13,932 nucleotides of DNA from an archaeon (GTDB lineage: Archaea; Nanobdellota; Nanobdellia; Woesearchaeales; GW2011-AR9), in the NCBI GenBank assembly GCA_020053615.1, contig JAGVMW010000184.1:1-13932 (forward strand), in the 5' to 3' direction. This document shows positions 6,711-12,968 of this stretch, piece by piece. The translations under genes were made by a program, and so were the position numbers. The notes below the pieces were generated by a model. The model did not search any database and was not told the origin of the DNA. It saw nothing but the letters and a program-made list of their open reading frames with translations. Every line of letters begins with the position of its first letter. The stretch's first letter is position 1.

Positions 6711-7367
6711 ATGATTATCTACAATCCTCATAACACCCGATTATTACCTGACAGAATACTTCAAGCAGATAAAATACTCTCGCAGATTCATGCAAAATAC
6801 TGTTTTATTACTAGTTCTTTCCTCTATAAAGAAAAATATAGAGATATTGATGTTTTTGTGGTTTCTCGTAGCACAAAAAAGATTTCTTTGGAAAATCCTA
6901 AGATAAAAATAACTATCATTGATTTCAACGATCTTTACTCTCTATTTTATCATTCTGTATCTAAAAGTTGTATTGCTAAAAATATTCTTCCTCAAAAATC
7001 ATTAAAAGTAACTGTTTCAGATTATTGGAGCGTTATTAACGAGGCGATTCCTACTTTGCTTAACCAGAAGAATAAGTATCATAAAACTGTTCGTTTTCTG
7101 GTGTTGTACACCGAATATTTCAAGACCGGAGAAGTTTTGGATACTTTTCAGCTTAATGAGAAGATAAATTCTTTCAAAGATTATAAAGAGGCACTGGGAT
7201 ATGTTAAACGAGAACTTCCCGACATAGTTAATAACCATGCAAAACCATCCTATGTAAAACGGTTCTTCTACACGCAGGCTGGTTATTACAAAGATATCCT
7301 CTATTATGATGCCCAAAGTTTTTTATATCAGCTGGTACATAGCATTATAAAGGGGGACCATGATTAA
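6711..7367 (+). CDS. Putative nucleotidyltransferase-fold protein
   Basis: 218 aa. Residues 28-53 read like the core of a minimal nucleotidyltransferase: ITSSFLYKEKYRDIDVFVV, i.e. an [T/S]S turn (35-36) followed by DxD (D45, D47). A possible third acidic residue lies on the next strand in KITIIDFND (D71). The usual GS is replaced by SS, so activity is uncertain. The C-terminal half (about 105-215) is helical and rich in Tyr/Lys, with no motif I recognise. Related minimal NTases act as antitoxins or toxins (MNT-HEPN, AbiEii-like), modifying proteins or RNA with nucleotides. The gene overlaps the next ORF by 8 nt, which argues for translational coupling and joint function. That the pair is a toxin-antitoxin module is inference. 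Confidence 0.55.
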   Translation: MIIYNPHNTRLLPDRILQADKILSQIHAKYCFITSSFLYKEKYRDIDVFVVSRSTKKISLENPKIKITIIDFNDLYSLFYHSVSKSCIAKNILPQKSLKVTVSDYWSVINEAIPTLLNQKNKYHKTVRFLVLYTEYFKTGEVLDTFQLNEKINSFKDYKEALGYVKRELPDIVNNHAKPSYVKRFFYTQAGYYKDILYYDAQSFLYQLVHSIIKGDHD

Positions 7368-7578
7368 CACTGATGATTTCAAAAAGAGAATAACAGAGAT
7401 GCTCTCTCAGGATTATCGGTTAGAATTTTTAGGAGATAACCTAGAGGAAATCGTTCATCTTCTTTCGGATACAAAAGCAGAAAAGATTTACCAGTGGGTG
7501 CAAGAGATTGTTGCATTGAACATTAGGTCAATTGTTGTCGGCTCTTCAAAAATATATAAAGAATGGAAAACGCACTAG
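7360..7578 (+). CDS. RelE/HigB-like ORF, N-terminal part ended by an in-frame TAG
   Basis: 72 aa from an ATG that overlaps the end of the NTase gene by 8 nt, with a G-rich stretch (AAAGGGGGACC) just before it. The ORF is helical at first (EEIVHLLSDTKAEKIYQWVQ, about 29-48) and ends IVVGSSKIYKEWKTH before TAG at 7576-7578. The same frame then stays open to TGA at 7735-7737 and encodes a plausible remainder, SINNTEYRILLVKVKNSIYI and then GDHKYYDKVRK. Joined, the roughly 125 residues have the layout of RelE/HigB/Gp49 mRNA-interferase toxins: helices, then a Lys-rich strand, a YRI strand, and a terminal H-K-YDK strand. The TAG therefore probably breaks one gene, either as a true nonsense mutation or by recoding. 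As a 72-aa product it would lack the catalytic sheet. Confidence 0.55.
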   Translation: MINTDDFKKRITEMLSQDYRLEFLGDNLEEIVHLLSDTKAEKIYQWVQEIVALNIRSIVVGSSKIYKEWKTH

Positions 7579-7737
7579 CTTCTTACTTTTCGTTATCCTT
7601 TCAGTATTAACAACACAGAATACAGAATTTTGTTGGTGAAAGTGAAGAATTCCATTTACATCGAGTTTCATCTTGGTGACCATAAGTATTACGATAAAGT
7701 TCGAAAAGACTTGGACCCAAAGAAAGGAAATTATTGA
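7579..7737 (+). pseudogene. In-frame continuation of the RelE/HigB-like gene after TAG
   Basis: These 52 codons continue the frame of the 7360 ORF with no other stop until TGA at 7735-7737. The residues EYRILLVKVKNSIYIEF and GDHKYYDKVRKDL look like the C-terminal strands of RelE-superfamily toxins, where YR(I/V) and H-x-x-YD(K/R) are recurrent. No ATG opens this segment. A GTG at 7636 (VKVKNSIYI) could start a 33-aa peptide, but that would be an unusual product. Most likely this is the severed tail of a decayed toxin, or the distal part of a gene read through at TAG. Confidence 0.5.
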
Positions 7738-7765
7738 ATCAGAAGTGGAATGGCTGAGGAAGTGA
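7736..7765 (+). repeat. Near-copy of the last 30 nt of rfcL
   Basis: The segment encodes ESEVEWLRK-stop and matches rfcL 6607-6636 (EEEVEWLKK-stop) at 25 of 30 nt by my count, including the TGA stop. Two of the five differences, GAG/GAA and TTG/CTG, are silent. It may mark the far edge of a cassette inserted at the rfcL 3' end (inference). Confidence 0.4.
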
Positions 7766-7780
7766 AAAGAAAGAAAAAAA

Positions 7781-8011
7781 TTAATGTTTCACTGCTTCTC
7801 TGACAGTATCTTGAACTTTTTTTTCTAAATCTTTGAAATTTACTCTTAATATATTTACATCCATATTATAATCGCAAGCCATTCCGCCATTGGAATGGAA
7901 AAGCACTTTAGTTCCATCAGAACTTAATATTAAATTGTGCTTTGTTGGTCCAGTTTCTCCTAAATCAATAACACATAAGTTTCTTTCGTAAGGTATTTTT
8001 TCGAATTTCAT
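7781..8011 (-). CDS. Small hypothetical protein, 76 aa, operon partner of the 390-aa protein
   Basis: 76 aa and not recognised. It begins MKFEKIPYERNLCVIDLGE, continues with an alternating beta-like middle (NLILSSDGTKVLFHSNGG), and ends in an amphipathic helix (VNFKDLEKKVQDTVREAVKH). The ATG overlaps the TGA of the upstream 390-aa gene as ATGA, and a good ribosome binding site GGAGTGA lies 7 nt before it inside that gene's end. Both point to coupled translation and a shared operon. No membrane segment or catalytic motif is visible. Its function is probably tied to the upstream protein, which is also uncharacterised. Confidence 0.7.
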   Translation of the reverse strand: MKFEKIPYERNLCVIDLGETGPTKHNLILSSDGTKVLFHSNGGMACDYNMDVNILRVNFKDLEKKVQDTVREAVKH

Positions 8012-9180
8012 TTTTCTTCACTCCATGGCTCATCTTTAATTATCATTGGCTTCAGCTTCTCAAATGGATCTTTAGGAGCTTTGCCTTCTCCCACTGGATT
8101 CAATTGGCCGAATACATCTGAACCTTTGGTATCTTTATACTTCTCGTCATGCAGATTGAACCAAGAATAACCTTTCTTTTGATATTCTTCATAAGTCACT
8201 GGCGTAGGCGGAGCTTCATGCCCGGTTATCTGCTTGAAATCTTCGCTGGAAACCATGTAGAATACTTCTACGACTTTAGGAGTTTCATTCCATATTTCTG
8301 TGGGAGAATCTTTCCAGAGCTTGGAACCTTCTGGCCCGTAAGAATCAGGATAAATTTTCTGTTCGATTTCTCCTCCTCGGCCTAAGCCCATACTTTGAGC
8401 AGCTCTCCTTATTACTCCTGAACCACCCATATGTTTTACGGAAGCACCCAAAGTTGGACCTGCACCGCGAAAAGTCATAAGATGACATCCTTTCGCCACA
8501 GAACCTCCAGCGGCAGGGATAATTCCTCCTAAAGTTTCTTCAATATATCCACATCCTCCTCCGCTAATATATTCCCGAGGACGAGTGGCATGAATTAATT
8601 TAACTCCATCTTTGGACCCGTACAAAATGAATTGTATCCCTCCAACCGTTTCTTCCCCGGTGATTTGCCCTTCTACAGTCTCACCAGAACCCATTTCTGT
8701 GGCGACAAATTGATAGATTTTCCCATCTTCCGCTTTCCAGCCATCCAGCCAAGGCTGTGGAGGAACCACCAGATAATTTTGAGCTTTTTCTAATTTAATT
8801 TCCAATCCGGAGATGGCTGTTTTTCTTTCTTCTTCCGAAGCAAATTTATCTTTGGTGCGGTCAAATGGCTTTCCCGAGATGGCATTAATGTTTCCCGCAG
8901 CCACAATTAAGGCTTGGGGAGTGGAAGGATGTCCAAAACTCATCCACATCGCTTCCTGGCGGTACATGGGAAAGAAATATCCTTCCTGATTGAAATTTTC
9001 AGGACAGCCGGAATGGAAATCGCTTACTTTGTATACGGGAAAGCGTCCCAGAGATGCCGGTAGAGAATTCATTTTTCCTTCCGGAACTCGGCAGGTCTGG
9101 TGAAAAGTTACCGATAATCCGCCCAGTTTAATGCCGTGATGCTGTACATATTGTTCTAATGGATGTTGTTCTCTGCTCAT
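8008..9180 (-). CDS. Conserved uncharacterised 390-aa protein
   Basis: I place the start at the ATG at 9180: GGAGGC lies 8 nt upstream, while the more distal ATG at 9222 falls inside the palindromic TATA box. The protein is soluble and Gly/Pro-rich. Marked segments are LGRFPVY (44-50), a Met/aromatic run FFPMYRQEAMWM (69-80), PQPWLDG (141-147), QFVATEMGSGETVEGQITGEE (157-177, read in two parts) and GGIQ (180-183). A glycine-rich middle follows (about 206-228 and 251-270) and then EQKIYPDSYG (273-282). From memory this matches a family of uncharacterised bacterial proteins with LGxFP, QPWLDG, QFVA and VEGQxTGEE-type motifs. I know no assigned function. Its presence in an archaeal context suggests transfer, and it is translationally coupled to the 76-aa ORF. 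Confidence 0.75.
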   Translation of the reverse strand: MSREQHPLEQYVQHHGIKLGGLSVTFHQTCRVPEGKMNSLPASLGRFPVYKVSDFHSGCPENFNQEGYFFPMYRQEAMWMSFGHPSTPQALIVAAGNINAISGKPFDRTKDKFASEEERKTAISGLEIKLEKAQNYLVVPPQPWLDGWKAEDGKIYQFVATEMGSGETVEGQITGEETVGGIQFILYGSKDGVKLIHATRPREYISGGGCGYIEETLGGIIPAAGGSVAKGCHLMTFRGAGPTLGASVKHMGGSGVIRRAAQSMGLGRGGEIEQKIYPDSYGPEGSKLWKDSPTEIWNETPKVVEVFYMVSSEDFKQITGHEAPPTPVTYEEYQKKGYSWFNLHDEKYKDTKGSDVFGQLNPVGEGKAPKDPFEKLKPMIIKDEPWSEEK

Positions 9181-9224
9181 TTTGATTTGCCTCCATAAGT
9201 TTTTAAGAATTAGAATCCGCACTT

Positions 9225-9236
9225 AAGTATATACTT
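9225..9236 (-). promoter_or_regulatory. Palindromic TATA-like promoter of the 390-aa gene
   Basis: AAGTATATACTT is a perfect 12-bp palindrome. On the minus strand it lies about 50 nt before the ATG at 9180, leaving a leader of roughly 25 nt that holds the GGAGGC ribosome binding site. It covers the alternative start at 9222, which argues against that start. Confidence 0.5.
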
Positions 9237-9246
9237 TAGGGGTGTA

Positions 9247-9264
9247 GTGTACATCTAAGTACAC
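9247..9264. promoter_or_regulatory. Inverted repeat, candidate operator between divergent genes
   Basis: GTGTAC-ATCTAA-GTACAC is a perfect 6-bp inverted repeat with a 6-nt spacer. It is immediately upstream of the minus-strand TATA-like palindrome and upstream of the plus-strand promoter, a good position for one regulator to control both genes. The adjacent AbrB-PhoU protein is a candidate (inference). Confidence 0.45.
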
Positions 9265-9301
9265 AAATACATCTCCAAGTAATTATTGTTTACTTTAGAA
9301 A

Positions 9302-9310
9302 AATATAAAT
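9302..9310 (+). promoter_or_regulatory. TATA-like promoter of the AbrB-PhoU gene
   Basis: AATATAAAT lies about 28 nt before the ATG at 9334, fitting a nearly leaderless transcript. Confidence 0.5.
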
Positions 9311-9333
9311 AGTAGCTCCTCTTTTAGCCCTCT

Positions 9334-10239
9334 ATGAAACGCAGCATCGTCCAGCACGGCTCCAGTTCACTAACCATAACCCTTCCTCGGAAATGGGTGG
9401 AAAAGTTCAAGCTCAGTAAAGGTGATGAGCTGGATGTGGAGGAGTCTGGAACAAGAATTATAATCTCCACTCAGCAGGAATCCGGAAGCTCTAAAAAAGA
9501 ATTCTCCGATAAAGAATCCGGAATATTCACCGGGAATAATCTCTCTCATCTATACCAGCTAGGTTATGACGAGGTAGAGATTAGATTTATCGATCCCCAC
9601 ACTCTCGAAGAAGTGAAGAAACGGCTGCCTAACTGCATGGGGTGGGAAATCATCGACCAGAAAGAGAATAAAATTTACATCAAAAGCATCGCTACCACTT
9701 TAGATACCGAATTTGACCAATTATTACGCAAAGCGTTCCTGCTCACTAATGAGCTGGCCCGTAATCTGTTAGAAGCACTGGAAAAACAGCAATATTCTCG
9801 GCTGCCGGAAATAAAAGAGCTGGAGCAGTTGAACAACAAATTCACGGACATCTGTATCCGTATCCTTAACAAGCGTGGCTATTCTATACCTAATAAGACA
9901 ATGCAGATTTATGAGATTGTAAAAAGCATTGAGAGAATTGCAGACGAGTTCAAGTATATCTGCGATATGTTCAAAGGGTATAACAAAAAGATTGATGCTG
10001 ATGCATTAAAGCTGTTTAAAGAGGTGGTGGAATATTACTTGGCATTTTACCAATTGTTCTATAAATTTGATTTGGAGCTGAAGAGGAAGCTGTATTTGGA
10101 ACGCAAGAAATTAATGCAGCATATTATCCAGAAGATGGAAACCACCAAAGGGATAACTTCAATATTTCTTCATCATCAATTAGGGATTGTGCAGAAAACT
10201 TATGACGGTGTCGGCGGGTATTTTGCGTTAGTGTTGTGA
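9334..10239 (+). CDS. AbrB/SpoVT-PhoU fusion regulator
   Basis: 301 aa. Residues 1-48 form a swapped-hairpin AbrB/SpoVT DNA-binding domain: SIVQHGSSSLTITLPRKWVE, then KGDELDVEESGTRIII. A linker strand region (about 65-110) follows, and then a helical PhoU-like region (about 125-295) with repeated helices such as LTNELARNLLEALEK and YEIVKSIERIADEFKYICDM, the E-x-x-RIAD type typical of PhoU helices. Archaeal proteins of this architecture are annotated as phosphate uptake regulators. Direct DNA binding is expected from the AbrB part and metal/phosphate sensing from the PhoU part, but neither is shown here, and no pst transporter lies in the window. The 3' end overlaps the convergent double-Lrp gene by 40 bp. 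Confidence 0.85.
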   Translation: MKRSIVQHGSSSLTITLPRKWVEKFKLSKGDELDVEESGTRIIISTQQESGSSKKEFSDKESGIFTGNNLSHLYQLGYDEVEIRFIDPHTLEEVKKRLPNCMGWEIIDQKENKIYIKSIATTLDTEFDQLLRKAFLLTNELARNLLEALEKQQYSRLPEIKELEQLNNKFTDICIRILNKRGYSIPNKTMQIYEIVKSIERIADEFKYICDMFKGYNKKIDADALKLFKEVVEYYLAFYQLFYKFDLELKRKLYLERKKLMQHIIQKMETTKGITSIFLHHQLGIVQKTYDGVGGYFALVL

Positions 10240-11201
10240 AAGCTGAAGAACGGGCAATAATCCAGTTTATGTTCTTGATGAATTAATATGGTATCGTAAT
10301 CCCTAATAATCTCCGAAAATTTATTTCTTATTTCCAGTAGAATCTCGTGCATCTGCTCATCGTCTTTAACTTCAAACTCCAATTCCGCATCCCATGAGCC
10401 CACCAGCTTTAAATATTGCGTTCCATGAGGATGAGAAGAAACATAAGTGATAAGCTGCTTTTCTTTTTCTGGGGTTAATGAATGAAGACGAAGAATTATT
10501 TTGTAGAGTTTATGGTTTATTTTATCAAGATTGATTAAAACCCGATATTGAGAAATAATATTCTCTTTGATTAATTTCTTCATCCTATAGTTTATTACGT
10601 CTCTTGTGAGGTTTAACTTTTCCATCATCTCTAAAATGGTTATGCGGGAATTTGTTGATAGAATCATCAAAATTTTTTCATCAATATTATCCAATTCATA
10701 ACTCTCATTTTTTCCACCATAAGTAAACTTCTTTTTCTCTTTCTCAGTTAAGTATGCTTTGGTAAAGACAGTGCTTATTTGAGTAATCAAAATGTCTTTC
10801 TCTAAGACGAAAAGACCATAGGAGTTAATGAAATTGCTTAATATTTCTCCAAAATCATTAATCTCTTTGGCGAGAATGGAAACTGCCAAATCCCACTTTC
10901 CCCTGCAAGAAGCAACCCAGACTGAGTTTTTATTTTTTGTCCAAAAATCAATAATCTCTTTTTCTTTCTCTACATTAACATTTTGAAATTTTAGGTAAAG
11001 TTTGTATTGGGTGTATCCCAATTTTGAAAAATTGATAACTGTGTAAAATTGTTTAATGATTTTGTTTTTGATTAAGTTTTTTAGACGATAATCTACTACT
11101 TGTTTTGATAATCCTACTTTCTTAGCAATTTCATTAAGTGTAGCTCGGCTGTTAAGATCCAACTCGTACAGTATTTTTTTGTCTTTGAGGTCTAGTTTCA
11201 T
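10200..11201 (-). CDS. Second tandem Lrp/AsnC-family regulator, in line with the AbiE genes
   Basis: 333 aa, with the same two-unit plan as 3824-4792. HTH 1 is at about 3-50 (LKDKKILYELDLNSRA, then VVDYRLKNLIKNKII) and the RAM-like domain 1 at about 64-145. HTH 2 is at about 170-215 (IDEKILMILSTNSRITI, then DVINYRMKKLIKENIIS) and the RAM-like domain 2 at about 228-310, including LKLVGSWDAELEFEV. It is paralogous to the first copy. The start codon is only a few nucleotides after the stop of the AbiEii-like gene, so it probably shares the AbiE transcript, with GAAG just before its ATG as a weak binding site. It may regulate or be carried with the toxin-antitoxin pair. The C-terminal 13 residues lie in the overlap with the AbrB-PhoU gene. 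Confidence 0.9.
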   Translation of the reverse strand: MKLDLKDKKILYELDLNSRATLNEIAKKVGLSKQVVDYRLKNLIKNKIIKQFYTVINFSKLGYTQYKLYLKFQNVNVEKEKEIIDFWTKNKNSVWVASCRGKWDLAVSILAKEINDFGEILSNFINSYGLFVLEKDILITQISTVFTKAYLTEKEKKKFTYGGKNESYELDNIDEKILMILSTNSRITILEMMEKLNLTRDVINYRMKKLIKENIISQYRVLINLDKINHKLYKIILRLHSLTPEKEKQLITYVSSHPHGTQYLKLVGSWDAELEFEVKDDEQMHEILLEIRNKFSEIIRDYDTILIHQEHKLDYCPFFSFHNTNAKYPPTPS

Positions 11202-11203
11202 CT

Positions 11204-11998
11204 TCAGATTTTCAGGAATTTATTGATTAAGCTCTTGCACTCGCTGACAACAGTTTGAAAATCAGGGAGATCGCTAATTTGATGAGCTAATGACTTTTCC
11301 CAAAATTCTTGAGCCGGCTTAATTCTCTCAGGGCTGAATAAATGGTCTTTGTTAAAATCCAGATTTTTAGCCTGGCATTTCTTAATCAGAACTTCGTGAA
11401 GCAAGTCAGGCTTTATTTTGTCGTGGTGTAATTTTAATATTTTCCAGACATCGTAATAATCACGAGTTTTTGCTCTTTGTAAAATGCTTCTTATCTTTTC
11501 TGCTAAAATCTCTTCTAAAGGATAGACTAACAAACTATGTTTCTCTTTATCAAAATATTCTGAATAAATCTCTTCGTTCTTTGGAACCAAAATTATAGGT
11601 TCATTAAAGCTAAGATCAAGCTTAATGGTGTTTTTGTTGTTTAGAGGACCAAGAAATTGGATTTTTATTTGGGCATATTCAGGATTTAAATGTAAAGATT
11701 TAATATTGAGAGTAATTCCTACACTTTCTGAAAGCAAAATGCTTATTTTGTTAATGATTTCTCTTAACTCATTTTCGTTAAATTTCTTAGAAAGAGTAAA
11801 ATCCAAATCCTCTGAATATCGCCAATCCGGGAAATAGATTTTTCTGATAGCAGTTCCGCCCTTGAAAATAAAATATTTCTTGAATTCTGTTTTAGATAAA
11901 CTATACAAAACCCAAGTAAGTGCATAATCTTTCTCTACGATGCTAAGGGCTATTTTTTGCTGGGCAGCGATTCTTTTTAATTCATTTAAGGATATCAT
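11204..11998 (-). CDS. abiEii: AbiEii/AbiGii-family nucleotidyltransferase toxin
   Basis: 264 aa from the ATG at 11998. A ribosome binding site GGAGGG lies 7 nt upstream and the ATG overlaps the AbiEi stop as TAATG; a more distal in-frame ATG at 12013 overlaps that binding site and is less likely. The NTase core reads FKGGTAIRKIYFP (45-57; GGT motif at 47-49), then RYSEDLDF (60-67; acidic D64 and D66). VEKDYALTW (21-29) and LAEKIRSILQRAKTRDYYDVW (165-185 region; K168, D180, D183) are the other recurrent motifs. AbiEii toxins are type IV TA toxins related to MenT enzymes, which transfer nucleotides to RNA acceptors such as tRNA, and they act in phage abortive infection. The full motif set suggests an active enzyme. 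Confidence 0.9.
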   Translation of the reverse strand: MISLNELKRIAAQQKIALSIVEKDYALTWVLYSLSKTEFKKYFIFKGGTAIRKIYFPDWRYSEDLDFTLSKKFNENELREIINKISILLSESVGITLNIKSLHLNPEYAQIKIQFLGPLNNKNTIKLDLSFNEPIILVPKNEEIYSEYFDKEKHSLLVYPLEEILAEKIRSILQRAKTRDYYDVWKILKLHHDKIKPDLLHEVLIKKCQAKNLDFNKDHLFSPERIKPAQEFWEKSLAHQISDLPDFQTVVSECKSLINKFLKI

Positions 11999-12801
11999 TA
12001 ATGCTCCCTCCATGACAACAAATCTGTTTTAGGAATATTCTCAATGATTTTCCATTTTGCATTACAACTAATTTTTTTCTTTAGAAGAGGATCTAAAAAA
12101 ACGTAGTGTTTGCCGGGTTTTAATTTTGTTCCAATGTTCAGCAATTCTAAAATATAACCTAATCTATTAATAATTGCTTGATTTTTCATTTTTTTAGCGT
12201 AATCTTCCAATTTATTAAGGTCTAATTCCTCTTTGGCAGAATCAATAGCTTTAATCACTTCAACAATTCCTCCACAATTTCTGAGTAAATCAAGACAATC
12301 AATTATTACTTTTTCTTTTTCAGCAATATTAACTGGGTGATTATTCACTAAAATCTTCTTGAAGCCAAAAAATTTGTCTTTCTTTATGGTAACAAACTGG
12401 ATTTTTATCCCTAAAAGATTCATTTCTCTTTTTCTTTTGGTAGTAGCCACAAAAACGGTTTTGGAGACCTGCTCGGTGAAGCCATAATAGTTAAGAGCCG
12501 ACCAATAAGAGATGTAGTAAGGGCTAATTAGATTAGAAGCGATGATGAATTCATGTTCAGTAAATTCAGGCTTAACGCCTGCTTCTAGTGGAAGGATTAG
12601 GTACTTCCCTCTGCTCAAACGAAAAAGCCATTTGTTTTTTGTTAGGTCATGAAGAAGCTTGATTGTGGAAGATTTTTTTTCTTTGAGGATCTTTACTGCA
12701 TCATTTACTGTAAAGATAAATTTATTTTTTTCTGCCAGTTCTGAGAGCAATCTGGAAGATTTTTTCCCCATTCCTCCTCTTTCAATTTTTTTTGTCATCA
12801 T
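11998..12801 (-). CDS. abiEi: AbiEi-family antitoxin / transcriptional regulator
   Basis: 267 aa. The N-terminal winged HTH (about 27-78) includes FTVNDAVKILKEKKSSTIKLL and the wing-like LSRGKYLILPLEAG. The central part, SYWSALNYYGFTEQVSKTVFVAT (108-130, read in two parts), is the characteristic AbiEi segment. The C-terminal domain (about 150-260) is helical and charged. AbiEi antitoxins neutralise AbiEii without forming a stable complex and repress their own operon by binding inverted repeats through the HTH. Its stop overlaps the AbiEii start by one base. The start at 12801 is supported by a TATA-like box about 35 nt upstream and AGGT purines at a short distance. An internal ATG at 12771, preceded by GAGGAGGA, is an alternative. 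Confidence 0.88.
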   Translation of the reverse strand: MMTKKIERGGMGKKSSRLLSELAEKNKFIFTVNDAVKILKEKKSSTIKLLHDLTKNKWLFRLSRGKYLILPLEAGVKPEFTEHEFIIASNLISPYYISYWSALNYYGFTEQVSKTVFVATTKRKREMNLLGIKIQFVTIKKDKFFGFKKILVNNHPVNIAEKEKVIIDCLDLLRNCGGIVEVIKAIDSAKEELDLNKLEDYAKKMKNQAIINRLGYILELLNIGTKLKPGKHYVFLDPLLKKKISCNAKWKIIENIPKTDLLSWREH

Positions 12802-12802
12802 T

Positions 12803-12819
12803 ATTACCTAATAAGTAAT
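12803..12819. promoter_or_regulatory. Inverted repeat at the AbiE operon start, candidate autorepression site
   Basis: ATTAC-CTAATAA-GTAAT is a 5-bp inverted repeat with a 7-nt centre, between the TATA-like box and the first AbiEi codon. AbiEi proteins are known to autoregulate through inverted repeats near the promoter, so the position fits, but the repeat is short and AT-rich. Confidence 0.35.
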
Positions 12820-12834
12820 GTTTGTTACATATAA

Positions 12835-12842
12835 TATATAAA
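12835..12842 (-). promoter_or_regulatory. TATA-like promoter of the AbiE operon
   Basis: The minus strand reads TTTATATA, about 37 nt from the AbiEi ATG, preceded by the A-rich CCAAAACA at the place of a BRE element. Confidence 0.5.
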
Positions 12843-12902
12843 TGTTTTGGTTGTTTTGTGCCAGAATATTAAATATGTTTAATCCTTATAAATTTTACTA
12901 AT

Positions 12903-12937
12903 TTATCAAATATATTAATGATAAGTTTGATATATAA
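12903..12937 (+). promoter_or_regulatory. Promoter with nested inverted repeats before the 159-aa ORF
   Basis: Two interleaved inverted repeats, TTATCA (12903-12908)/TGATAA (12919-12924) and ATCAAA (12905-12910)/TTTGAT (12926-12931), abut the TATA-like GATATATAA (12929-12937), about 35 nt before the ATG at 12969. Base composition makes chance repeats likely, so the operator role is weak. Confidence 0.35.
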
Positions 12938-12968
12938 GTTATACCTAGCTATTGGTTAGTGATGGAAG

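Noticed and set aside
7636..7737. Independent 33-aa GTG-started peptide
   Set aside because: It is in frame with the broken RelE-like gene and reads as its C-terminus, so a separate gene is unlikely.
9181..9222. N-terminal 14-residue extension of the 390-aa protein from the ATG at 9222
   Set aside because: That ATG lies within the probable palindromic TATA box, while GGAGGC at the right distance supports the ATG at 9180.
11999..12013. AbiEii start at 12013
   Set aside because: The ATG there overlaps the GGAGGG ribosome binding site that serves the ATG at 11998, which also overlaps the AbiEi stop as TAATG.
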